DNA from: Fimbriimonadaceae bacterium
GTDB taxonomy: Bacteria; Armatimonadota; Fimbriimonadia; Fimbriimonadales; Fimbriimonadaceae
Assembly (NCBI GenBank): GCA_019694835.1
Contig: JAIBBE010000194.1
Location: 1-5,365 of the forward strand
Direction of reading: 5' to 3'
DNA length: 5,365 nt
Position 1 is the first letter of the stretch. Each line of letters begins with the position of its first letter. The translations under genes were made by a program, and so were the position numbers. The notes beneath the pieces are model-generated. The model saw nothing but the letters and a program-made list of their open reading frames with translations. It searched no databases and had not been told where the DNA came from. Below, in pieces: positions 1-5,365 of this stretch.

Positions 1-1
1 C

Positions 2-79
2 ACCCAAGCATTCCCACCCGAGATCCCCGACACCGAGCGCAAAGTCCTCACCGACCTCGGCTTCACACCTGGGTACTAA
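2..79 (+). CDS. C-terminal tail of an unidentified protein (5' end outside window)
   Basis: An open frame enters from the left edge and ends at TAA (77-79), giving 25 residues that finish in DLGFTPGY. The composition is protein-like (PPEIPDTERKVL, an amphipathic stretch, then a Gly-Phe-Thr-Pro-Gly-Tyr end). A hairpin follows 17 bases after the stop, as expected at a gene end. I do not recognise the family; a transposase or a phage/plasmid protein end is possible but not shown. It converges on the ligase-like fragment on the other strand. The reading frame could also be chance, since only 78 bases are visible. Confidence 0.4.
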   Translation, partial: TQAFPPEIPDTERKVLTDLGFTPGY

Positions 80-96
80 GCAAAATGTCCAAACTC

Positions 97-115
97 AGGC
101 CCTACGCTTGGGCCT
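97..115 (+). terminator. GC-rich hairpin, possible weak terminator between convergent gene ends
   Basis: AGGCCC (97-102) pairs perfectly with GGGCCT (110-115) around a 7-base loop. It sits 17 bases after the TAA of the plus-strand tail and 10 bases before the stop of the minus-strand ligase-like fragment, so it could serve both strands. Neither side has a real T-run: the plus side continues TTAGCA, and the minus side has only a TTT in GAGTTTGG. It is therefore a weak call as an intrinsic terminator. Confidence 0.35.
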
Positions 116-125
116 TAGCACTCAT

Positions 126-263
126 CTACGCAACCACGCACTCGTGCGGTTCAATGTCGTCGCGCAGGCCGAGGTACACCGGCTGATAGAGCGAGCCACC
201 CTGGTAGGCGTAGAGGTAGCGGACCTCGACCACGTCGCCGGCGCCTATGCGGTGTTCTTCTCG
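126..263 (-). pseudogene. Remnant of an ATP-dependent DNA/RNA ligase-like C-terminus
   Basis: Read on the minus strand this frame gives about 46 residues bounded by a TGA (264-266) and a TAG (126-128). The core motifs, GDVVEVRYLYAY followed by GGSLYQPVYLGLRDDI and EC, resemble from memory the C-terminal segment of small ATP-dependent DNA/RNA ligase-domain proteins found in phages and bacteria. In that family the segment is normally preceded by several hundred residues holding the KxDG nucleotidyltransferase core and followed by a QLKYK-like tail. Here no upstream catalytic part exists and the tail is replaced by a stop after CVVA. It is best read as a decayed gene fragment. G+C is about two thirds (roughly 69% over 181-245 by eye), well above the adjacent operon, consistent with a separate origin. 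Residues nearest the TGA probably do not belong to the homologous part. The family assignment is from memory and not checked by search. Confidence 0.5.
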
Positions 264-294
264 TCATGAGTTATCAAACTTGCAGGACGAGAAG
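257..294. repeat. 9-bp perfect inverted repeat with nested hairpin
   Basis: CTTCTCGTC (257-265) is the exact reverse complement of GACGAGAAG (286-294). The 20-base loop contains a second inverted pair, AGTT (269-272) with AACT (277-280), which two G-T wobble pairs can extend. No T-run follows on either strand, so it is not a textbook intrinsic terminator. It lies 69 bases beyond the stop codon of the nuclease gene and overlaps the disrupted upstream edge of the ligase-like fragment. Candidate roles are a 3'-end RNA structure for the operon, a protein binding site, or a recombination scar. The sequence does not decide among them. Confidence 0.4.
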
Positions 295-362
295 CTGGAT
301 CCGCAAGCCGACGAGGCCTTCTCCCTGTCACAGCCGGCCAAACGAAAACCAACGCACATCGA

Positions 363-1568
363 TCACCCGTCCCTTCGTTCAACCAACTTCCCGAGACGTG
401 CGTCATACACGTAGTCAACGATCTCCCCGGACATAATCATGTTGATCGCTTGGTTGATCACGTTCTCGCTTACGACGAACCATTCGGAAGGGTCGTACTT
501 TCTGCCCTTATGGTCGATTTGGGTGAGATCGAGCCGTACCTCTGCGAACACCCTGTGCAAGAGATGCTCTAGGGCGGACGGTCTTAGGTTGTAGGTGCGA
601 TAGTCCGCTACGACTTTCACCGGCGCCATCAAGTAGGTTGGCGACTTCTCCGCATTCTTTATCCGGCCGTCCACGCTCGTTCTCGAGAAACCAATCTTGT
701 GCAAATCGGCTATTCCCGCGATCTGCGGATCCTTGCTCAACGACCGGAGCACATAGATGTGGCCACTCTCAACATCGGCATCGAAAATCTCGTCGTCGTC
801 GATGCCGGCACGAACCACCGCTTGCCCTTCCTGCTCATGGAGCCGAATCGACAGGGATTGCCTGTACAGCGCTGACTCTGTGCCGTTCTCGAAGATGGCC
901 CTCAACCTTTGCTTCGGCTCAGGCTTGCCTCCGACGACCAGGGTCTTCGTCTCACCCACCTCCGCCACGAACAGCATTAATCCGTTCAAGACAAAGAACC
1001 GACCCTCCTGCACGGTAGGCAGGCCCTTGAAAGGCGCAAGCTTGACCGTGCCCTCGGCCAGCTCGAGATGCTTGGCTTTGAAGAGATGCTCGAATCTCTG
1101 GAAGTCGGGGCACTTCTTGCGCCTTGCAACAGAATCGGGTGAATCCGGCGCCTTCCGAACGGGAAGCGCCGACACATCGAGGAGTCCCGACTCGTCATCG
1201 AGCAGGCCCAAGTCGTCGCCGTGCAGCAAATCCTCTATCGAATCCGGAGCGTCCGGAAGTTCGAGAAGACCGAACTCATCCAACGGCTTGAGTGCGGCAA
1301 TCTTCTCCTCGTCCGCCAATATTCCGTCAAGGCGCGCGCCGAGTCTGCGCTCGGCGATGTTTCGCGTTGACGAACTTGGGATTCGCCCCCTCAAACGCCG
1401 GAAATCCAGCACTTCCAAGAATGCTCGCTCAAGGCGATCCGAGGAGCTGATCTTTTGCGGTTTGTCGGGGAGGTCGAGCAGCCCATCGAGGTCAGAATCG
1501 AACAACTCATCGAGATCGTTTGGCGTCGCGAAGTCATCTTCATCGCTCTCAATATCGTTGCTGCTCAT
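363..1568 (-). CDS. GIY-YIG family nuclease (T5orf172/MUG113-like), defence operon gene 3
   Basis: A 401-residue protein, predicted cytoplasmic. Layout: an acidic N-terminus (1-40); a helical GRxP/ERR module (about 43-86); further acidic GLL(D/E) repeats (99-136); a conserved middle block (about 152-251) with FFVLNG, FVAEVGE and RLRAIFENGTES; then a GIY-YIG domain (about 269-390). In the nuclease domain GHIYVLRS (269-276) supplies the GIY half and HKIGF (290-294) the YIG half. R302 is the likely catalytic arginine and E334, in EHLLH (334-338), the likely metal-binding glutamate; a WF pair follows at 363-364. All expected catalytic positions are present, so the enzyme looks active. The ATG overlaps the helicase stop as ATGA. 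Upstream GAGGAA has only a short spacer, so initiation may rely on translational coupling. The family is known to cut DNA with a single GIY-YIG active site; a role as the cutting subunit of this operon is inference. The middle block plus GIY-YIG arrangement matches, from memory, proteins annotated simply as GIY-YIG nuclease family. Confidence 0.88.
   Translation of the reverse strand: MSSNDIESDEDDFATPNDLDELFDSDLDGLLDLPDKPQKISSSDRLERAFLEVLDFRRLRGRIPSSSTRNIAERRLGARLDGILADEEKIAALKPLDEFGLLELPDAPDSIEDLLHGDDLGLLDDESGLLDVSALPVRKAPDSPDSVARRKKCPDFQRFEHLFKAKHLELAEGTVKLAPFKGLPTVQEGRFFVLNGLMLFVAEVGETKTLVVGGKPEPKQRLRAIFENGTESALYRQSLSIRLHEQEGQAVVRAGIDDDEIFDADVESGHIYVLRSLSKDPQIAGIADLHKIGFSRTSVDGRIKNAEKSPTYLMAPVKVVADYRTYNLRPSALEHLLHRVFAEVRLDLTQIDHKGRKYDPSEWFVVSENVINQAINMIMSGEIVDYVYDARLGKLVERRDG
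1311..1442 (-). other. Helicase-associated-like GRxP/ERR module in the GIY-YIG protein
   Basis: Residues about 43-86 form a predicted helical unit with GRIP (61-64) and ERR (73-75), followed by LGARL. The same pattern, with identical nine-residue spacing from the P to the E, occurs at the end of the helicase encoded just upstream (GRKP 617-620, EKR 629-631). It recalls helicase-associated domains, which bind nucleic acid or partner proteins; the assignment is by eye only. Confidence 0.45.
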
Positions 1569-3538
1569 AGTTCCTCATCGGCGTCACGTTGATCACCCTC
1601 ACGCTGCTGTCTTCTGCGTTGAAGGTAGAGAAGTATCTCGGCGTACCGCTTCTCGACTGGGTCCTCAGAGCGAACGTTTGGCTTCCGGCCCCCATTGGCC
1701 CTCGCCCATGCATTTATCTTCGGCCACGCAGTCAGCGCTTCTTCGTCAGTGACCTCGACGCGGGTGGCAGTGATCGCATCGGAGATGATGCGCAGGACCG
1801 ACGGGGTTACCGACTTGCTCATCACCTCGAAAGCGCGCTGGAAAGGATTGACCGAGTCGATCAGGTTGATGTTGATTTCGTCGATGTTGACGAACTTGTC
1901 GGCCATCCTTATGAAGCGCTTGTCACCAACCTGCGTAACTTCACCGTTCTTGATTACCGAATCGACGACGACTTGCTGCCTCAACTCCTCGACTTGAGAC
2001 TCATTCAGATCCGGGTATCGCTCACGAATGATTTTGGGTATCAGGACCTTGTTCGTGGTCTCCGGATCCACAGACCCAGCGGCAGCTTTCGCAAAGGTGT
2101 CGTTTTGCAGGATCGTGGCTTTCAGATCATTGAGATCAGTCTCGATGATCTGCTTCACACGTTCCGTTGTTGGTTCCTTGAACCCAGTGATCTTGATCGT
2201 GCCGGGGGGGTTCGGGTCTGAGTCTCCGGTGCGTTTGGTCTTGAAGGCGAAGTTCTGCGCGAGGACTTGTTCCATGAGCAGTGAAGCCGTAATGGCCTTT
2301 AGCATGTTGTTCACCGAAACCGTCACCTCTCCCTTAGAGGCGTCTGGTTCGGCGATCAAGTTAGTGAACTGCGCACGCTCCTTGCCCGGGCTATCACGAG
2401 TGACACGACCGATGATTTGGATGACCTCGGTCAGCGATGCGCGGTAACCGACGGTAAGTGCATGCTCGGCGAATGGCCAATCGAAACCTTCCTTCGCCAT
2501 GCCAAGCGCAATGATGATGTCGACTCCGTCGCGATCCTTCGAGGCGACCGTCGACAAATAGTGCAAGGTATCGGCGCGTTTTCTCTGGTCCGAGTCGTCT
2601 ACGAGATCGGCGACTTTAACAATTTCCCCGGTATCAGTGCGCCGGATCCGGATGATCCCGGTCTCGGAATCCACACTCTCGACGTGGCCGATCGTGTCGA
2701 TGATGAAGCCGACCTCTTCGATCTTGTCCTTCGTCGACTCGCCTGAGTTGACGTTCGGGATGTGGAGGATCGTCTTCTTGTCGAGGTCGAGCACCTCACC
2801 GATCGCGTCGGTGTACCGGCCTTGATAAAAATGGTGCCCGATACCCAGCGACTTGAGGTACTGGTAACCATTGAGTTGGTCGTAGTAGTTGAAGGTGACC
2901 GGAGTGAACTTCATTTCGTCTTCCGGAGCGAGAATGGGCACCGAGTCGCCACGGAAGTAGGAACCGGTCATCGCGACGATATGCACGTCCGAGCCGTTCA
3001 TCACATCTCGAAGTAGCGCTCCCAATCGGCTGGCCTCCGTGTCCGCCGAAACGTGGTGGAACTCGTCGATGGCGAGTACTGCACCGTTGAAAACGTCAGA
3101 TGTGACCTTTTCAAATGCATATCGCAGCGTCGCGTGAGTACAGACGAGCACTGCGTCGGTCCCGTTCAAGAAGCTGATGAAAGCGTCGACCTTGCCCATT
3201 GAAGATCCGGGTGTGCACAGGTTGTTTGAATCCTCAACTTCCCAGTCCGCGAAGAATCCATGCTCCGTGAGGTTCGTTGAGGCGAACGAAGCGCCGATTG
3301 ACCGTTCGGGTACTGCGACAATGACCTTCTTGCGGCCCTGGTTGTAGAGCTTGTCGAGAGCAACGAACATCAATGCCCGCGACTTACCGGAGGCCGGTGG
3401 AGCCTTGACAAGTAGATGCTGGGCACCCCGCTTGGCGAAGACTCGCTGCTGCATCTCCCGCATGCCCATGGCGTCGGTGTTGACCGACGCCCCCGTCTGC
3501 GCGTAGGTCACATCGACGATTTGGGCTGTTTGCGTCAC
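1565..3538 (-). CDS. SF2 DExH-box helicase/translocase, defence operon gene 2
   Basis: A 657-residue ATP-dependent helicase or DNA translocase of superfamily 2, cytoplasmic. Visible motifs in order: a short REMQQRVF segment before the core (27-34); Walker A APPASGKS (46-53); motif Ia VAVPERS (74-80); a THATLRYA stretch (134-141); Walker B DEFH (158-161); motif III as TGS (191-193) instead of SAT; motif V LGMAKEGFDW (345-354); motif VI QIIGRVTR (374-381). All residues needed for ATP hydrolysis are present. RecA domain 2 carries a beta-rich insertion (about 283-312, alternating G, E, I and R residues). The C-terminal 270 residues match no family I can name, except a helicase-associated-like module at the end (598-643). 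The GTG start at 3538 is chosen because it has a strong AAAAGGAG ribosome site six bases upstream and overlaps the methyltransferase stop as GTGA; internal ATGs at residues 24 and 26 are less likely. Its place between methyltransferase and nuclease genes suggests it is the motor of a restriction-like complex (inference). A run of seven C in the coding strand lies at residues 443-445. Confidence 0.92.
   Translation of the reverse strand: MTQTAQIVDVTYAQTGASVNTDAMGMREMQQRVFAKRGAQHLLVKAPPASGKSRALMFVALDKLYNQGRKKVIVAVPERSIGASFASTNLTEHGFFADWEVEDSNNLCTPGSSMGKVDAFISFLNGTDAVLVCTHATLRYAFEKVTSDVFNGAVLAIDEFHHVSADTEASRLGALLRDVMNGSDVHIVAMTGSYFRGDSVPILAPEDEMKFTPVTFNYYDQLNGYQYLKSLGIGHHFYQGRYTDAIGEVLDLDKKTILHIPNVNSGESTKDKIEEVGFIIDTIGHVESVDSETGIIRIRRTDTGEIVKVADLVDDSDQRKRADTLHYLSTVASKDRDGVDIIIALGMAKEGFDWPFAEHALTVGYRASLTEVIQIIGRVTRDSPGKERAQFTNLIAEPDASKGEVTVSVNNMLKAITASLLMEQVLAQNFAFKTKRTGDSDPNPPGTIKITGFKEPTTERVKQIIETDLNDLKATILQNDTFAKAAAGSVDPETTNKVLIPKIIRERYPDLNESQVEELRQQVVVDSVIKNGEVTQVGDKRFIRMADKFVNIDEININLIDSVNPFQRAFEVMSKSVTPSVLRIISDAITATRVEVTDEEALTAWPKINAWARANGGRKPNVRSEDPVEKRYAEILLYLQRRRQQREGDQRDADEEL
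1571..1576 (-). promoter_or_regulatory. Ribosome binding site of the GIY-YIG gene, short spacing
   Basis: GAGGAA lies directly upstream of the ATG at 1568, with four bases between GAGG and the start. It is embedded in the last codons of the helicase gene. The spacing is shorter than ideal, which suits re-initiation by ribosomes finishing the helicase at the overlapping ATGA. Confidence 0.5.
1610..1747 (-). other. Helicase-associated-like GRxP/EKR module at the helicase C-terminus
   Basis: Residues 598-643 read as a helix beginning with LTAWPKINAWA, then GGRKP, then EKRYAEILLYL and an Arg/Gln-rich end. GRKP (617-620) and EKR (629-631) have the same spacing as GRIP and ERR in the neighbouring nuclease. 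The form resembles helicase-associated domains; the function is unknown and no search was run. Confidence 0.45.
2204..2210. repeat. Homopolymer of seven G/C inside the helicase gene
   Basis: A run of G on the plus strand is seven C on the coding strand, spanning codons Asn443-Pro444-Pro445. The frame is intact here. A one-base slip would truncate the protein after motif VI and remove the C-terminal third. Confidence 0.7.
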
Positions 3539-5365
3539 TTCTTGCTCCTTTTCGCATGCTGAGCTTTTTGCTCAGCGGCCAAGACCTCATACATTGCGAA
3601 CAGATCCGATAGTCGTTGTTCGTCGGTCGCGTAGCCGCGCTTCGAGTAGATCGAATCCACCAACGCGTCTGCCTCGGCATGCGCGGCGCAAAGGTCCGTT
3701 GGCATCTTGTCCGGGGCGTACAGCTCAGCGAGGGTCTTCTCGCAGTGGTACTCCCGGACATCGAGCACACGCAAGGCAGCGACCGTCAACGATTCCTTCG
3801 CATCGTCACTCAATGTCGGTACGGGAAAGTTGTTGTAGACAATCGTGTTGGAGTACCGGTAGTTGATGCGCATACGGCCGGCCACTGCGTTCACCCAAAC
3901 CATATGCATTTTCGACATCAATAGCGTGAAAACCCAAGGCTCAGCATCGTAGATGGCGAACGCGAGGTTGGTGATCACCGTATCGGGACCCAGATAACCC
4001 ATTGGGATGTATTCTCGAAGGCCCGACGAGACGCTAGGGACGATAATCGACTCGGTCGGCTTATAACTAACCCATTCGAATCGGTAACTGACGTCCGCAA
4101 GCTTCTGGGTCGCTAACTTGGCGCTGGCCCGCCTCATTGCGGCGCAGCGCTCGAAGCGTTCATCAAGCTCGGGGATGGCTGCCGCGCGTTCGGCGTCGCC
4201 GGGCTCGACCCAGATGCAGTAGCGGTCCTCTCCATTGATGAACTCGACGGAGCCGAGTGCTTTCTTGATGAATGGTTCAGCAGCAGGGTTATCGGCGAGC
4301 AGTCGAGCTTTCTCTTGAGGCGCAAGCATGAGGTTCCTGCCGTCGGTGGGTTTCGATCCGTAGGTCATTTGCGGCAGAGACGAGAGGGGAGTCGTTCGAG
4401 CGTGAACGAAGACGTTATCGCCGTCGGCCAGGTAGCCGTTGATGTTCTTTGCGTTCAAACGGCGGTCTTCCGTGTACAGGTATTTCGGAGCCGTGCTTGC
4501 TTTCCGTAGTCCTATAACGGCGACGGTGACGTCTGCGTTCCCCTTCGCATTGTTTGCCCACTGGAAACCAGTGTTCGCGAATCCGATCTCCACGCCTTTA
4601 CCAAAGATCGTGGGGAACATCAGACCGACATGTTCTCCTTGCGTGACTGTCTTTGTTGTTACGAAAGCCAATTGCGCAGGGGTATCCTCGATGTAGCTGG
4701 CACCCTTGATGAACCAAAGTGCTATGTAGTTCAGTTTCTTCGAGTACTGGCGATCGCCGAAGACGAAGGTATAGTCCTCCTTCTGTTGAGCTGTTTGTTT
4801 GCTGGAACCTGAATACGGCGGGTTTCCGATGAGATAGATTTCCTCGCCGCGATTCGGGCAGACAGTGTTCCAATCGACGCGGGTCGCATTTCCCGCGCAG
4901 ATCCGTCCCGTCTCCTTCAGTGGGATAAGCGGGATCGAGACGCTGAACTTCTCTTTGAATTCTGCGTTCATCTGGTGCTTGGCAATCCATAGCGAAAGGA
5001 TCGCGACCTCGACTGCGAAGTCGTCGAGCTCGATGCCGTAGAAGTTTTCGATGTTGATCACCGACTCCGCGAAGAGCACCTGATGCCTGGGGTCAAGCTC
5101 AGCGAGACGCTCCAGAATCGCGTGCTCCAGCTTGCGCAGCTCCTTATAGGCGATGACCAAAAAATTCCCTGACCCGCAGGCCGGGTCGAAGATCTTGATT
5201 GCCCCGATCCTCTTGAGGAGAGCTTCGAGTTTCTTGACGTGGTCGTATCCAGCGTCGAACTGTTCTTTCAGAGAGTCGAGGAACAGGGGTTCGATGCTTT
5301 TGAGAATGTTCGGCACCGATGTGTAGTGCTGGCCCAAATCGGAGCGCATGCTCACGGATACGATT
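3535..5365 (-). CDS. MmeI-type DNA adenine methyltransferase (partial, 5' end outside window), defence operon gene 1
   Basis: At least 609 residues are visible; the frame stays open to the window edge. Numbering from the GTG at 5355: LGQHYTSVPNI (7-17), which MmeI-like enzymes carry just before the catalytic domain; motif I DPACGSG (57-63) binding S-adenosylmethionine; motif II GIELDDF (107-113); motif IV NPPY (178-181), typical of N6-adenine methylation; then SKKLNYIALWF and AFVTTKTVTQGE, characteristic of the MmeI family. A target-recognition region follows (about 300-480), then a conserved MmeI-like C-terminus (MRINYRYSNT, NNFPVP, LAELYAP, MP). The GTG at 5355 is unlikely to be the true start: upstream codons read IVS in frame, no ribosome site can be seen, and the LGxHYTS segment is internal in MmeI relatives, which have several hundred more N-terminal residues including a PD-(D/E)XK nuclease and helical spacer. 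Whether that nuclease is present cannot be told here. Expected role: sequence recognition and protective methylation for the operon's restriction activity. Confidence 0.92.
   Translation of the reverse strand, partial: IVSVSMRSDLGQHYTSVPNILKSIEPLFLDSLKEQFDAGYDHVKKLEALLKRIGAIKIFDPACGSGNFLVIAYKELRKLEHAILERLAELDPRHQVLFAESVINIENFYGIELDDFAVEVAILSLWIAKHQMNAEFKEKFSVSIPLIPLKETGRICAGNATRVDWNTVCPNRGEEIYLIGNPPYSGSSKQTAQQKEDYTFVFGDRQYSKKLNYIALWFIKGASYIEDTPAQLAFVTTKTVTQGEHVGLMFPTIFGKGVEIGFANTGFQWANNAKGNADVTVAVIGLRKASTAPKYLYTEDRRLNAKNINGYLADGDNVFVHARTTPLSSLPQMTYGSKPTDGRNLMLAPQEKARLLADNPAAEPFIKKALGSVEFINGEDRYCIWVEPGDAERAAAIPELDERFERCAAMRRASAKLATQKLADVSYRFEWVSYKPTESIIVPSVSSGLREYIPMGYLGPDTVITNLAFAIYDAEPWVFTLLMSKMHMVWVNAVAGRMRINYRYSNTIVYNNFPVPTLSDDAKESLTVAALRVLDVREYHCEKTLAELYAPDKMPTDLCAAHAEADALVDSIYSKRGYATDEQRLSDLFAMYEVLAAEQKAQHAKRSKK
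3545..3552 (-). promoter_or_regulatory. Strong ribosome binding site deciding the GTG start of the helicase
   Basis: AAAAGGAG is followed by six bases and then the GTG at 3538. It is located within the last codons of the methyltransferase gene. This near-ideal site supports the GTG over later in-frame ATGs and indicates independent as well as coupled initiation. Confidence 0.65.

Noticed and set aside
280..414. Plus-strand TTG frame with a protein-like stretch (DEKLDPQADEAF) running into the nuclease 3' end
   Set aside because: Too short, no ribosome site, no family resemblance I can name, and it overlaps the last codons of a well-supported gene. I see nothing else between the inverted repeat and the nuclease stop.
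784..801. GTC-rich trinucleotide stretch resembling a short tandem repeat
   Set aside because: It simply encodes the acidic run DDDE in the nuclease; too short and imperfect to be a meaningful repeat.
757..1752. Long plus-strand open frame (331 codons) opposite the nuclease gene
   Set aside because: Its translation is Ser/Arg-rich low-complexity with no motif, it lies fully antisense to the GIY-YIG gene and spills into the helicase gene. The opposite strand has clear domains and overlapping starts and stops.
1589..2221. Plus-strand open frame (210 codons) opposite the helicase C-terminus
   Set aside because: It mirrors the codons of the real gene (rich in D, R, V and L), has no ribosome site and no recognisable motif.
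1..5365. CRISPR arrays, tRNA/rRNA genes, complete insertion sequences
   Set aside because: No regularly spaced repeats, no tRNA cloverleaf or rRNA segments, and no complete transposase or paired terminal repeats were seen on either strand.

Overview
The window is dominated by one tightly packed minus-strand operon (5365 down to 363) that looks like a restriction-modification-type defence locus. In transcription order it encodes: (1) an MmeI-type DNA adenine methyltransferase, whose 5' end lies outside the window; (2) an SF2 DExH-box helicase/translocase of 657 aa; and (3) a GIY-YIG-family nuclease of 401 aa. Both gene junctions are 4-base start/stop overlaps (GTGA at 3535-3538, ATGA at 1565-1568), so the three products are probably made in a coordinated way.

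Region 1-362 is a degraded margin. It holds a plus-strand C-terminal tail of an unrecognised protein (2-79), a GC-rich hairpin that may be its terminator (97-115), a minus-strand fragment resembling the C-terminus of an ATP-dependent DNA/RNA ligase (126-263), and a 9-bp inverted repeat with a nested hairpin (257-294). No intact gene lies here. Broken unrelated genes next to a defence operon suggest the edge of a mobile or defence island.

The source is probably a moderately high-GC bacterium, plausibly an actinomycete such as a Corynebacterium relative. The grounds are operon G+C a little above 50%, a GTG start, GAGG-type ribosome binding sites and the general character of the proteins. This is an inference; there is no rRNA or other taxonomic marker. 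The ligase fragment is clearly GC-richer than the operon.

Working model (inference): the methyltransferase recognises and modifies a DNA sequence as N6-methyladenine. The helicase translocates or remodels DNA at unmodified or foreign sites. The GIY-YIG protein, joined to the complex through its acidic or helicase-associated-like N-terminus, makes the cut. I cannot match this exact three-gene set to a named, experimentally characterised system. The GIY-YIG protein and helicase share a small GRxP...E(K/R)R module with identical spacing, which strengthens the idea that they work as a unit. Whether the methyltransferase also has the usual MmeI N-terminal nuclease cannot be seen, because the window cuts it off.
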